Assembly: GCF_024679245.1 (NCBI RefSeq)
Contig: NC_090187.1
Span: forward strand, 51,001 to 115,000
Length of the DNA stretch: 64,000 bases
Direction: 5' to 3'
Origin: Pseudorasbora parva
Lineage: Eukaryota > Chordata > Actinopteri > Cypriniformes > Gobionidae
Position numbers and translations under genes: made by a program
Notes under the pieces: model-generated
Databases searched by the model: none
What the model saw: the letters and a program-made list of their open reading frames with translations, nothing else
Told to the model about the DNA's origin: nothing
In this document: positions 54,216 through 64,000 of the stretch, piece by piece
Layout: every line of letters starts with the position of its first letter
How positions within the stretch are numbered: position 1 is the stretch's first letter

Positions 54216-55370
54216 TTACGAGAGAACCTGTGCCCCTACTGTAGATGCCAGGTCTAGCTCGTAGAACCTGACGAAGGTAGAAGGAGACGACCATCCGGCC
54301 GCGTTACATATATCATGGAGGGAAGCCCCCGACAAAAGTGCTTTAGAAGCAGCCATACCCCTGGTAGAATGTGCCCGGACAGCCAAAGGAGATGGCTGCC
54401 CGGCAGCTTCATAAGCAAGTGAAATGGCCTCGGCCACCCACTTGCTCATCCTCTGCTTGGATACAGGAGCCCCCTTCTTAGGGGGTCCGAAGCAAACAAA
54501 CAATTGTTCAGTTTTTCTCCACAGGGCAGCTCTGTGGACATAAGTATCCAGTGCCCTCACCGGACACAGCAGATTTAATCTTTCCTGGTCTGACGTCAAG
54601 AATGGAGGAGGACAGAAGGCTTGTAGAGTGATGGGGCCCCGTGGGCTCGTAGGAACCTTGGGGACATAACCCGGCCTGGGATGCAGAAATGCTTTCACCA
54701 TCCCAGGCGCGAACTCTAGACATGAGGGCCCTACTGACAGGGACTGAATATCTCCTATCCTTTTAAGAGATGAAATGGCCAAAAGGAAGATAGTTTTCAG
54801 GGTGAGGAACTTATCCGAAACCTCCTCCAAAGGTTCGAACGGAGGTCCGGACAAGCCCCTCAAAACAATGGCCAAGTCCCATGCCGGGACCCTCGAGTGC
54901 ATAACTGGCCTCAACCTTAATGTGCCACGAAGGAAGCGTGTAATTAGAGGGTGTCTTCCCAAAGACACTCCACTGCAAGGGACGTGGACAGCGCCCAAGG
55001 CCGCCACGTACACCTTAAGTGTGGAGGGGGTCAACCCTGCAGAGAACCTTTCCTGCAGGAACTCCAGCACTGTACCAACCGGGCAGTTAACTGGATCCCA
55101 CTGGCGTTCTCTGCACCAAGCTGAGAAAAGTCTCCATTTCAAAGCGTACAGCTTCCTCGTGGACGGAGCTCTGGAGTGTAGGATGGTCTCTACGACCTCG
55201 GCCGAGAGACCCTCCTCTATGAGCCTAGCCCCCTCAGAGGCCAGGCCCACAGTTTCCACATCTCCGGGCGTGGGTGCAGGAATCTCCCGCCCGCCTGAGA
55301 GAGTAGATCCCTCCTGGTCGGAATCTCCATCGGAGAGCCTTCCAGGAGAGATATCAGGTCCGAAAACCAT
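54216..55370 (-). CDS. DIRS tyrosine recombinase, 384 aa
   Basis: Start chosen at the ATG 55370, which overlaps the RT frame by 154 bp. The same frame stays open up to 57326, but that part shadows the RT gene. An N-terminal core-binding region (STRKLYALKWRLFSAWCRER, TPSTLKVYVAAL) is followed by the catalytic domain: Arg in SSLKRIGDIQSL, HSTRG (His-x-x-Arg), GWSSPSTFVRFY with Trp and the nucleophile Tyr. All catalytic positions look present. It would integrate a circular DNA intermediate without target duplication. Confidence 0.88.
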   Translation of the reverse strand: MVFGPDISPGRLSDGDSDQEGSTLSGGREIPAPTPGDVETVGLASEGARLIEEGLSAEVVETILHSRAPSTRKLYALKWRLFSAWCRERQWDPVNCPVGTVLEFLQERFSAGLTPSTLKVYVAALGAVHVPCSGVSLGRHPLITRFLRGTLRLRPVMHSRVPAWDLAIVLRGLSGPPFEPLEEVSDKFLTLKTIFLLAISSLKRIGDIQSLSVGPSCLEFAPGMVKAFLHPRPGYVPKVPTSPRGPITLQAFCPPPFLTSDQERLNLLCPVRALDTYVHRAALWRKTEQLFVCFGPPKKGAPVSKQRMSKWVAEAISLAYEAAGQPSPLAVRAHSTRGMAASKALLSGASLHDICNAAGWSSPSTFVRFYELDLASTVGAQVLS

Positions 55371-57349
55371 ACTCGGGTCGGCCAGTTCGGGGCCACTAGG
55401 AGTACCTGGGCCCCGTCCCGGCCTACCCTCTCCAGAACTCCTGGAAGCAGAACAATCGGGGGGAAGGCGTACAGAGGCAGCCTCGGCCACTCCTGTACCA
55501 TGGCATCCAGCCCCAGCGGAGCCGGATGGGTCAGAGAAAACCACCGCGGGCAGTGAGAGTTCTCTGCCGAAGCGAACAGGTCTATCTCTGCTTTCCCATA
55601 AACCTTCCATAGGAGCTCCACCACCTCTGGGTGGAGTCTCCATTCCCCGGGCCTCGGCCCCTGTCTCGACAGGTTGTCTGCTTCCTGGTTTAGGGCCCCC
55701 GGGATATATACTGCCTTGATTGACAGCAATTTCCCTTGGGCCCACAGGAGGATCCGATGTGCCAATTTGTCCAACGGACGAGACCTCAGACCCCCCTGGT
55801 GATTTATATAGGCCACCACGGACGTGTTGTCTGTTCTGACTAGTACGTGGTGGCCCCTGAGGTCGGGCAGGAACTGTTTCAATGCAAGAAACACTGCGAG
55901 CATCTCCAGCCGATTTATGTGCCAGTGCCGCTGATGTTCCTGCCATAGACCCTGGGATGAGCGACCACTCATGGTCGCCCCCCAGCCCGTGAGGGAGGCG
56001 TCTGTCGTTAGCGTTACGCGACGAACATGAGCCCCCAACACGGGACCCTGAGATAAAAACCCCGGGTTTTTCCACATGACCAGAGCACGTAGGCATCGCC
56101 GCGTGACTTTGATCGTGCGGATCGGATTTCCCCTCGGGGAGAACCCTTGTGTTTTGAGCCACCACTGCAGTGGCCTCATGTACAGTAGGCCAAGAGGTAT
56201 CACGTTGGACGCTGCTGCCATGAGACCTAACAGTTTCTGGAACTGTTTCACAGTGACGGCTCGGCCTAGCTTCTGTTCTTTGGCGGCTGCCAGGATCGAC
56301 GCTATGCGTGTTGGCGATAATTGCGCCCGCATAATTATCGAGTCCCAGTTCACACCTAGAAAAGTGGTTCTCTGAGCCGGAGAAAGCACACTCTTCTTGG
56401 CGTTCAGCCTCAACCCCAGCTTCGACATATGGGCGAGAACAGCATCTCGATGCTGAACCGCCATCTGCTCTGTATTCGCTAGAATCAGCCAGTCGTCGAT
56501 GTAGTTCAGTATGCGGATGCCCTGAAGACGCAGCGGCGCCAGAGCTGCATCCACACACTTGGTGAACGTGCGGGGTGACAGTGCTAGACCGAAGGGAAGT
56601 ACACGATATTGGTATGCCTCTCCCCCGAAGGCAAACCTCAGGAACTTCCTGTGATGTGGAAGGATGGAGACATGAAAATACGCATCTTTGAGGTCTATGG
56701 TGACAAACCAATCCTCCGATCTGACCTGCGCTACAATCTGTCTGAGTGTAAGCATCTTGAATTTGAGCTTGGCCACCGAGCGATTCAATAGCCGCAGATC
56801 TAATATCGGGCGTAAGCCCCCATCCTTCTTCGGCACGATGAAGTAACGGCTGTAAAAGCCAGACTCCCTGCTGGGAGGGGAAACCCTCTCTATAGCCCCT
56901 TTTTGCAGGAGTGTCTCTACTTCCTGTGCCATTACCAGAGCCTGCTCCGGGCCCACCACTGTAGGTAGGACACCGCAGAAAGGAGGTGGCCGACTTCTGA
57001 ATTGAATGGCATACCCCTTTTCTACTATCTGCAGGACCCACTGAGATATATTTGATAGACGTTTCCATTCGTCTAGAAAATCTACTAAGGGAACCAGCCT
57101 CTCGAGGCTGGCCTCTGGTGTATTTTGAGCAACAAGCACAGTGCCCTGAAGCGGCGGACCGGCAGGGAACAACTGACTTGACTGCTCGGGGACCCCCCGA
57201 AGGGGGTGCGGACCACCCTCGGGTGGCCCGCGGAGACCGACTGCGCCCCGGCATTGCGGCAGGGTTGGCAGCGCGGCCCCCCGAGGGTGCCGTAGGGAAA
57301 CGGGTACCGTAGGCAGGGGTAAGCACCGTTTCCCAACGGGGGGAACCAC
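55217..57349 (-). CDS. DIRS reverse transcriptase - RNase H - methyltransferase-like, 710 aa
   Basis: Reverse transcriptase is at about 130-340 (FIVPKKDGGLRPILDLRLLN, VTIDLKDAYFHV, YRVLPFGLALSPR, catalytic NYIDDWLIL at 282-290). RNase H is at about 445-565 (LTTDASLTGWGA, INRLEMLAVFLAL, VLVRTDNTSVVAYINHQGG, EADNLSR). The C-terminal stretch (EIDLFASAENSHC, LYAFPP, VLLVAPNWP; about 588-700) fits the Dam-like methyltransferase region reported in DIRS elements. It copies element RNA into DNA in a complex with the recombinase. No stop or frameshift is seen. Confidence 0.9.
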   Translation of the reverse strand: MVPPVGKRCLPLPTVPVSLRHPRGAALPTLPQCRGAVGLRGPPEGGPHPLRGVPEQSSQLFPAGPPLQGTVLVAQNTPEASLERLVPLVDFLDEWKRLSNISQWVLQIVEKGYAIQFRSRPPPFCGVLPTVVGPEQALVMAQEVETLLQKGAIERVSPPSRESGFYSRYFIVPKKDGGLRPILDLRLLNRSVAKLKFKMLTLRQIVAQVRSEDWFVTIDLKDAYFHVSILPHHRKFLRFAFGGEAYQYRVLPFGLALSPRTFTKCVDAALAPLRLQGIRILNYIDDWLILANTEQMAVQHRDAVLAHMSKLGLRLNAKKSVLSPAQRTTFLGVNWDSIIMRAQLSPTRIASILAAAKEQKLGRAVTVKQFQKLLGLMAAASNVIPLGLLYMRPLQWWLKTQGFSPRGNPIRTIKVTRRCLRALVMWKNPGFLSQGPVLGAHVRRVTLTTDASLTGWGATMSGRSSQGLWQEHQRHWHINRLEMLAVFLALKQFLPDLRGHHVLVRTDNTSVVAYINHQGGLRSRPLDKLAHRILLWAQGKLLSIKAVYIPGALNQEADNLSRQGPRPGEWRLHPEVVELLWKVYGKAEIDLFASAENSHCPRWFSLTHPAPLGLDAMVQEWPRLPLYAFPPIVLLPGVLERVGRDGAQVLLVAPNWPTRVWFSDLISLLEGSPMEIPTRRDLLSQAGGRFLHPRPEMWKLWAWPLRGLGS

Positions 57350-57374
57350 CCTCAGCGTCCTGACGCTTCTGGCG

Positions 57375-58853
57375 TCAGGAACGCTTCGACGAAGCCTTCT
57401 TGGCGATCAGGACTGTCCGCAGATCAGCCCTGCCCCTCGAAGGCTTCGTCTGAGAGCGCCGCCCCTGGTCCCCGCGCTGAGGGGGAGCCCGAGCGGCGAC
57501 GCTCTGCTTTTGTTGTGCCCTGTGAGCTGAGCTCGTACTCGGCTTGGGCTGCCTGATGTCAGCGGCAGCCCCAGGGACCTGGACTCGGAGAGGGAGAAAC
57601 TGCTTCAGCGCCGCAGCTTGTTTCTTTGACTCCTGGAACCTCTCGGTGACAGTGTGTACTGCGTCACCGAAGAGGCCACCAGGAGACAGCGGCGCGTCGA
57701 GCAGAAAGCTCTTCTCCCTCTCTTTGATTTCGGTGGGGTTGAGCCATAAATGTCTCTCCGTAGCCACCAATGCTGCCATCGAGCGGCCAACACATCTGGC
57801 CGTCTCTTTGGTGGCCCGGAGAGTTATATCAGCTGCTGTTCTAAGCTCATTTATGACGTCACCCCCCACTTCATCGCGTCCATCTAGATCCCTGAGCAGG
57901 TCAGCCTGATAAGCCTGCATAATTGCCATGGTGTGAAGGCATGCAGCAGCCTGACCTGCCGCCGAGTACGCTTTGCCCACCAGTGCCGACGTTGTTTTCA
58001 ATGGTCTGGTGGGCAAAGTCGGGGCCTTTAGGGACGATGCCGAGGAAGGCGAGAGATGGCTCGCAAGCGTCTCTTCTACCTTTGGCATCGCCCCATAGCC
58101 GTAGTGCTTCAGCCCCATGATGTTACTATAGACCGTAGTCTGAGGGCTGAACACACGGTATGATGCCGGTCTCCTCCATGATGTTGCCACCTCGGTGTGC
58201 AAATCATGGAAGAATGGCAGGCCCCGCCGCTGAGGTTCTGAAGCGCGAGCGGGCAGGAATCTTTCGTCTAATTTACTAGAACGTCTCTTTCCTGCCTCAG
58301 ATCTTTCTACGGGCCAGTCAATGTTTAATCTGGCCACGGCTCGCGTTAGAACCTCAACGAGCTCATCACTCGCAGGAGACTGAAGTGGCGAATCTTCAGT
58401 CGCGATGCTCTCAACGTCCACCTCCTCGGAGCTGGATAGTTGGAGCACCGGCGGCTCTCTCGGGGGGGAAGAAACCGCAATGCGTGCTTCCAAGCCCCGA
58501 GAAGAACCGCTGGATGGAGCGGGTGAGGGCAGAGATAAGGCAGCGCCCGTCTCAAACCCCTCCGCAACATCCAATTGTGAACCCCACGACTGCAGCCTCC
58601 GCTCTGCCTCGGCAGCAGCGGGACCAGAGCCGCGGGGAACACGAGCCGAGGCACCCTCCTCGAAGAGTGCCCGGCGGGAGCGCAGCGTTCTCAGTGGCAT
58701 ACGCTCACAGTGCTCGCAAGCAGCCCCCTCGAGGGCTGCCTGGGCATGCTGCGCTCCCAAGCAGGCAACACAAAGAGAGTGTGTATCCCCACTCGTGATG
58801 TAGCGTGGGCAGGGATGAACACACCTCTTAAAGTTACTGCTTTCGCTCGCCAT
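57375..58853 (-). CDS. DIRS gag-like protein, 492 aa
   Basis: The frame is open from 58988; the ATG at 58853 (MASESSNFKRC) has a better context. It is followed by a Cys/His cluster (CVHPCPRYITSGDTHSLCVA, CEHCERM), possibly a zinc-binding nucleic-acid module. The middle is Ser/Pro/Glu-rich; the C-terminus is strongly basic (RRSQTKPSRGRADLRT, KKASSKRS), as expected for RNA packaging. It ends 25 bp before the RT start codon. Gag identity is inferred from position. Confidence 0.75.
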   Translation of the reverse strand: MASESSNFKRCVHPCPRYITSGDTHSLCVACLGAQHAQAALEGAACEHCERMPLRTLRSRRALFEEGASARVPRGSGPAAAEAERRLQSWGSQLDVAEGFETGAALSLPSPAPSSGSSRGLEARIAVSSPPREPPVLQLSSSEEVDVESIATEDSPLQSPASDELVEVLTRAVARLNIDWPVERSEAGKRRSSKLDERFLPARASEPQRRGLPFFHDLHTEVATSWRRPASYRVFSPQTTVYSNIMGLKHYGYGAMPKVEETLASHLSPSSASSLKAPTLPTRPLKTTSALVGKAYSAAGQAAACLHTMAIMQAYQADLLRDLDGRDEVGGDVINELRTAADITLRATKETARCVGRSMAALVATERHLWLNPTEIKEREKSFLLDAPLSPGGLFGDAVHTVTERFQESKKQAAALKQFLPLRVQVPGAAADIRQPKPSTSSAHRAQQKQSVAARAPPQRGDQGRRSQTKPSRGRADLRTVLIAKKASSKRS

Positions 58854-58994
58854 TTCTCTATCTATTTTATTTTCTCTTTTTTGTAAAATATATGGAATAT
58901 TTAACAAAGGGTGGAAAAACTCTTTCAATAGACAGACAAAAACACCAAATAGACAGACAGGTTCACACAGATCGCTTACTGAAGGCACAGAAGC

Positions 58995-59142
58995 TAGTTC
59001 CTGTTTGTTTTCACGGACGTTTTATAGCTTCCGGTCGATGACGTCATCACGCCGACGATCGATCTTTTTTCCGATGGAATGGTTCTACAGGCGCTTCACG
59101 ACGCATTAACGCAGAGGCGTTCTCACAGCGTTTCGACGCAGC
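58995..59142 (-). repeat. DIRS inverted terminal repeat (5' side)
   Basis: 148-bp partner of 53852-53999. On the coding strand it precedes the gag frame and should hold the promoter; a TATAAAACGTCC motif lies near 59029 on the minus strand. Confidence 0.93.
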
Positions 59143-59163
59143 TCGAGTTCCCCGAAAGGGAAC

Positions 59164-59877
59164 AAATATTCTCAACCAAACGCTGGTGTTATTTCCGCAA
59201 GTGTTATTTTATCCGTATTCTTTTATGTGTCTATTTCAAAGAAAAAAATAATGCTATCCAAATAATAAATCCAGGGGCGTAGGAATGACTTTGACATTGG
59301 GGGACATGTTGGCCACTATCGACGTCCATCCCACCACCATAATAGTAACATACAGGATGGTGATGTGGTATAACATGTATGGAATCACAAACAGCAAATA
59401 AATAAGCAAATAAATGATTTTTCTGTCTTTTTTTCAGTCTAGAAGGCACCAAATTCAAAAATAATTGTGCGTTTCTACGACATAAATGAGCCAGTTTAAA
59501 TACGCATTCATCTTCCCAGCGCTGAAGTAGGCTACCCCTGTAAAAGACATGGCTAAAGATGTGTACCGTGATGCCGTGTTATTTTGCTTGTTAAAATTGT
59601 ATTATGCAGTAGCCTATCTTACACTATTTTCCTTTGCGTGAGACTGTGCGTGACAATGATTGATGCGCATATAAGTCCGTCAGCGCGGCATGGCACGTCC
59701 GGCTCGTAGAGAGAGCTTCATCAGGCCATTCCTCTCAGTCTGCCTCTGAAACCTCAGATACAGTGGCCGTTCTACATTGAATTGCTCCCTGGGCGAGACC
59801 CCATTTTTTTTTATTTAGTTATATTTTACTTTAACAACATATTTGACATATAATTATATTGATAAAAACACACTTAA
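59164..59877. other. Repeat remnants, no gene
   Basis: CAGGGGCGTAGGAATGACTT at 59272 and CAGTGGCCGTTCTACATTGA at 59760 look like single ends of DNA transposons; I could not find their partners. Confidence 0.4.
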
Positions 59878-60380
59878 AGGGTTAGTTCAGCCAGAAATGA
59901 GCCTGTGGTGTTTATCTGCAGGGCATCAGCATGTGTGTGTTTCTTCAGGAGAACACAAATGAAGATTTATAACTCAGCCGTTGCTGTGTGTCGGTCATAT
60001 AATGATGTGAATGGGGAACAATTCTATGAGAGCAAAAATAAAAACATGCTTAGAGAACACACACACGAACTTAAGACGCGAACCGATCGGTTTGTGTGAG
60101 AAATCCAGTCGTATTTATATCATTTTTTACCTCAAATACAGCGCTATATCCACCGGCCTTCACACACTTCACTTCCGGTGAGGTCAATAACACACGATCT
60201 GGCGTAGTTTACACCAAGGCCAGAAGAGAATCTCGTACACCACGTGTATTATTGACCTTCCTTACCGGAAGTGAAGCGCCTAAATGCTGTTGGATATAGT
60301 GTTGTATTTGAGGTAAAAAAATATTTATAAATAAGGCTCAATTTTTCACACAAACTGATCGTTTTGTGTCGTTTCGTTAA
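59878..60380. repeat. Foldback DNA repeat
   Basis: It begins AAAGGGTTAGTTCAGCCAGA. 60085-60200 (TTTTTTACCTCAAATACAGC, CACTTCACTTCCGGTGAGGTC in part) is repeated as an imperfect reverse complement in 60240-60365 (GACCTTCCTTACCGGAAGTG, GTTGTATTTGAGGTAAAAAA). Arms are about 120 bp. Confidence 0.65.
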
Positions 60381-61078
60381 GATATCAGTGTGCTTGTTCT
60401 GCATGACCATATTGTATGTCCCAGTATCGTAATATAGTTTTGTAATCAGTGTGAGGTAGTTGGAGGGGTTTGAGGGCATGCTCCCCTAAACAATTTTTAT
60501 TTCTATGATCTACATATGTGCCTTTTAAGATGTTCTGAAGGCCAAACAATTATCTAAACACAAAGTTTTACCCATATTCATAAAGAAGAAGTTCCAAGAC
60601 AAAATAATGAAATGGTTAAAAAACAAACAAACAAAAAAAAAACACTTTGAGGTAGTCGACCACCATGCAAATTCAAACGTTTCGCTCTTTTAATTTTAAT
60701 GAATGCTTGGATAATATGCTTATGTCTCCTTCATTAAAAAAGCATTGCAGTGGCTGGGATATACATAAACCTATCAAAATACGTGGCACACTTTTTGGAA
60801 TGAGAGGAAAAAAATAGTTTTAGATGCATTATAGCGGTTAATGGAAACGCTGAAATTTCGCAATAGTTCTTTATTGACATTTAGTAATGATCTGTAATGG
60901 AAACGCAGCTACTGAGAGAGCCGTCCAAACTAATTCAAGTGGACTCAGGCCATTCTGCAAGCGTGTTTGACCCATTCATACTTAAGAACATCGTTCACGT
61001 GTCAGATTGTCCCTGCGGTATGGGCTGATTTTTGGACAATTTTTTATGCAGCATTTTCCAATATTGATGGAGGCACCC
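60381..61078. other. Intergenic, no gene seen
   Basis: AT-rich with A-runs near 60620-60650. Short words such as AATGGAAACGC recur, but no defined element is visible. Confidence 0.4.
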
Positions 61079-61142
61079 CCCCCCCCCCCCCGGTTCCTTC
61101 ACCAATGATTCATTCATTCATTCATTCATTCATTCATTCATT
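61079..61142. repeat. Poly-C then (ATTC)n microsatellite
   Basis: About 14 C residues, then about nine ATTC units directly next to a LINE-type 3' tail (TTTATAAAGCACATTTAAAC). Confidence 0.85.
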
Positions 61143-61545
61143 TTGATTTATAAAGCACATTTAAACCATGGCTGACGAAGTATGTGCTGTACAAGGCAAT
61201 ACAATTAAATCATAAAAAACTGAATATTAAGTTTTGATTTGAAAATAGAGAGAGATGACACCATTCTGATCAAGACTATTTCAACTTTAACAACAGCATT
61301 AATTCGTTTCTCAAACCAAAGTCCTGACACAGAGGTTTTTTCCATACGGAGTAACATGGGAACCTAGGTCACCAAGGTCCAAGTTCCCATGGTCATAAAT
61401 ATCACATGGTCCTAATACTATCACTTCAGTTTTACTGTCGTTTAAAGCCCCAACATTGTGCAAGCCATAATTTCAGTTCCTGTAGAAGCGCGAGTAAGAT
61501 CTCCATAACTCAAATCATTTAGTTTATTTCTCTCAGTCGCTTTGG
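61143..61545 (-). pseudogene. LINE reverse transcriptase fragment, minus strand
   Basis: 61450-61310 reads LNDSKTEVIVLGPCDIYDHG then DLGSHVTPYGKNL, the stretch after the catalytic motif in L2/CR1-type RTs. The tail and (ATTC)n lie at its 3' end. Confidence 0.6.
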
Positions 61546-62282
61546 AGCATTCCTCAGATCAGAGCTGAAGTTCTCTAAACCTGTTCAATCTTCACATCAT
61601 CATCACATCAAAACGGCAGCTTCTCATTTCTTTAAACGAGTTGCAAATGCTTCAGTACATCCACGCAAATGATTATGGACAATTCTCTGCTGCTTCCCAC
61701 ATTATCAGTTGCTTATGTCATGTTGATCATAATGTGTTATAATGTGTCTCTGCTGAACAGCCTCATCCCAACAACATTTAGGCATGAGCTCATAGCATAA
61801 GTCTTTACATGCAGAACGGTTGAACAAGTTGTCATTATATGTCAAAGATATTTCTATACATTTCCATTAGTCGTTCACATTTCTACTTTTGTTTCTGTTT
61901 GTTTTTCTGTGTGCTATGCAGTGCTGTCTTTTCCTTTCTGTATGGCAATGACATGGTCTGTCACACATTACAGTACGAACAGTAAAAGCATCTTGCACTC
62001 GCACTCCCACATACACTACGGTGTAACCTACAATTTACAGTAATTGTCATCAAACTTTTCGCCATAGTTAACATCAGAACATCCCTCCAGAGTACACTGG
62101 TATACTGACAACACGACTCAGCTATGAGACTCATCCGTACACAACGACACAAGGGCTCATTCTGACGGCTCTGGCATGTTCACTGACACAGATATTGACC
62201 TCTGAGAGATTAACTAAGGATTTTGAGCAAAAGACTGGCTTTTGCAGCTTATCCATGAGGTTTCGCTATTTGTACGAGTATT
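61546..62282. other. No gene seen
   Basis: Unassigned intergenic DNA; only short frames. Confidence 0.4.
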
Positions 62283-62440
62283 GAGAAATGCACTAATTAA
62301 GAAATGCACCAAATGAGAAATGCACTAATTAAGAAATGCACTAATTAAGAAATGCACCAAATGAGAAAAGCACTAATTGAGAAATGCACTAATTGAGAAA
62401 TGCACTAACTGAGAAATGCACTAATTGAGAAATGCACTAA
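62283..62440. repeat. Short tandem repeat (about 17-18 bp unit)
   Basis: About nine units of GAGAAATGCACTAATT with AAGAAATGCACCAAAT variants. Confidence 0.85.
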
Positions 62441-62530
62441 TCTTTTTTCCATACGGAGTAACATGGGAGCGTAGGTCACCAACGTCCAAGTTCCTATGGT
62501 CATAACACTCACATGGTCCTAAAACTATCC
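62441..62530 (-). pseudogene. Second copy of the LINE RT fragment
   Basis: Repeats 61335-61425 with a few changes (VLGPCECYDHRNLDVGDLRS against the first copy). The minisatellite begins exactly where the homologous LINE sequence stops. Confidence 0.8.
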
Positions 62531-63815
62531 CTGTGGAACCCTCACTAATCCCCGTGGAGCCCTCGCTGATCCCTGTGGAGCCCTCACTGATCCCTGTGGA
62601 ACCCTCACTGATCCCAGTGTAACCCTCACTTATCCCCGTGGAGCCCTCACTGATCCCTGTGGAACCCTCACTGATCCCAGTGGAGCCCTCACTGATCCCC
62701 GTGGAACCCTCACTGATCCCAGTGGAGCCCTCACTGATCCCAGTGGAGCCCTCACTGATCCCTGTGGAGCCCTCACTGATCCCTGTGAAACCCTCACTGA
62801 TCCCAGTGGAGCCCTCACTGATCCCTGTGGAGCCCTCACTGATCCCTGTGGAACCCTCACTGATCCCAGTGGAACCCTCACTGATCCCTGTGGAGCCCTC
62901 ACTGATTCCAGTGGAGCCCTCACTGATCCCAGTGGAGCCCTCACTGATCCCTGTCGAGCCCTCACTGATCCCTGTGGAGCCCTCACTGATCCCTGTGGAG
63001 CCCTCACTGATCCCTGTGGAACCCTCACTGATCCCAGTGGAGCCCTCACTGATCCCTGTGGAGCCCTCACTGATCCCTGTGGAACCCTCACTGATCCCTG
63101 TGGAGCCCTCACTGATCCCTGTGGAGCCCTCACTGATCCCTGTGGAACCCTCACTGATCCCTGTGGAGCCCTCACTGATCCCCGTGCAACCCTCACTGAT
63201 CCCTGTGGAGCCCTCACTGATCCCAGTGGAGCCCTCACTGATCCCTGTGGAGCCCTCACTGATCCCTGTGGAACCCTCACTGATCCCTGTGGAGCCCTCA
63301 CTGATCCCAGTGGAGCCCTCACTGATCCCTGTGGAGCCCTCACTGATCCCTGTGGAGCCCTCACTGATCCCCGTGCAACCCTCACTGATCCCTGTGGAAC
63401 CCTCACTGATCCCAGTGGAGCCCTCACTGATCCCTGTGGAGCCCTCACTGATCCCAGTGGAGCCCTCACTGATCCCTGTGAAACCCTCACTGATCCCAGT
63501 GGAGCCCTCACTGATCCCTGTGGAGCCCTCACTGATCCCAGTGGAGCCCTCACTGATCCCTGTGGAGCCCTCACTGATCCCAGTGGAGCCCTCACTGATC
63601 CCTGTGCAACCCTCACTGATCCCTGTGGAACCCTCACTGATCCCAGTGGAGCCCTCACTGATCCCTGTGGAACCCTCACTGATCCCAGTGGAACCCTCAC
63701 TGATCCCTGTGGAACCCTCACTGATCCCAGGGGAGCCCTCACTGATCCCTGTGTAACCCTCACTGTTCCCCGTGGAACCCTCACTGATCCCCGTGGAACC
63801 CTCATGGATCCCTCC
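62531..63815. repeat. 21-bp minisatellite, about 60 copies
   Basis: The unit is CCCTCACTGATCCCTGTGGA plus G, with CCAGTGGA, CCCGTGGA, GGAACC and GCAACC variants. Seven codons per unit give endless frames (GISEGST, EPSLIPV); they are by-products. Confidence 0.95.
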
Positions 63816-64000
63816 ATCATTAGGGACGCAGTTAATCTCACACACACATGCTCTTTGTGTACACTGATCTCCAACACTGCTGGGAGAAGGCTGAGAGAAA
63901 CACACACGCCTGAGCCCACACAGAACATAAAAACAGAGTCTGAGTTAGGAATAACATTACAGCATTCCTGGGATGCCTGATGGCGGTCAGTCCCTCCCTA
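63816..64000. other. Right edge, unassigned
   Basis: Contains a possible minus-strand acceptor (TTTCTCTCAG near 63896) before a Cys-rich frame (DQCTQRACVCEINC). Too short to call an exon. Confidence 0.25.

Larger units (their letters stand above)
53804..59163 (-). mobile_element. DIRS-type tyrosine-recombinase retrotransposon, apparently full length
   Basis: Three overlapping or adjacent minus-strand frames (gag-like; RT/RNase H/methyltransferase; tyrosine recombinase) lie between two 148-bp inverted terminal repeats that I find identical by eye (53852-53999 and 58995-59142). An internal complementary region at 54058-54160 matches both outer edges. AAC occurs at both extreme ends and there is no target duplication, as expected for recombinase integration. 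All frames are intact, so the copy is probably recent and possibly autonomous. Confidence 0.93.

Noticed and set aside
54775..55719. Plus-strand 314-codon frame
   Set aside because: Antisense to the DIRS RT and recombinase genes; GC-rich coding sequence leaves open shadows.
55371..57326. Upstream 650 codons of the 1036-codon DIRS frame
   Set aside because: This part shadows the RT gene in another frame; recombinase similarity starts only at about 55193.
62421..63928. Long frames with GISEGST or EPSLIPV repeats on both strands
   Set aside because: By-products of a 21-bp unit that is open in several frames; the flanking text is LINE-derived.

Overview
The window looks like teleost nuclear DNA, most likely from a cyprinid. 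Two multi-exon vertebrate genes have GT-AG introns, and they sit in a dense mix of fish-type transposons (L2/CR1, L1/Tx1-like, Gypsy-like, DIRS, Tc1, hAT, foldback elements), microsatellites and very long minisatellites. There are no operons, ribosome binding sites or CRISPR arrays. The species is not identified.

Both genes are on the minus strand. The first is taldo1 (transaldolase, pentose phosphate pathway), with 8 coding exons from 44613 down to 29003. They assemble by hand into a 337-residue protein that keeps catalytic Asp27, Glu106 and Lys142. The second is a 14-exon gene, 24667 to 11254. It encodes a predicted 703-residue cell-surface protein: signal peptide, a fish-type extracellular module, a zona pellucida (ZP) domain and a C-terminal hydrophobic segment. 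I do not recognise its name. All splice phases agree in both genes.

Layout. 1-4230: 3' half of an LTR retrotransposon with protease and integrase but no reverse transcriptase. 4690-5180: CpG-rich stretch ending in a good splice donor, possibly an orphan first exon. 5313-10018: hAT element with 8-bp target-site duplication (TSD), carrying a nested L2 LINE. 11.0-24.7 kb: ZP gene, with introns holding foldback, Tc1, L2 and minisatellite sequence. 24.7-28.6 kb: microsatellites, a 27-bp minisatellite and a Gypsy fragment. 28.6-44.8 kb: taldo1. Its intron 3 carries a minisatellite of about 8.7 kb (22-bp unit), itself split by a hAT copy, plus a second hAT. 44.8-47.7 kb: a third small hAT and an L1-like fragment. 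47.7-52.5 kb: a structure bounded by 26-bp inverted repeats and filled by an 82-bp minisatellite. 52.6-53.7 kb: a LINE fragment. 53.8-59.2 kb: an apparently intact DIRS retrotransposon with three open frames, identical inverted terminal repeats and an internal complementary region. 59.2-64 kb: repeats, LINE fragments and a 21-bp minisatellite.

The most unusual points are four copies of the taldo1 exon-6 end and its splice donor separated by CA repeats, a partial copy of exon 7 with a live-looking acceptor, a GC-AG intron, the giant frame-open minisatellite in intron 3, and the intact DIRS element. Gene models come from reading splice sites and domain continuity by eye; no alignment or search was run.
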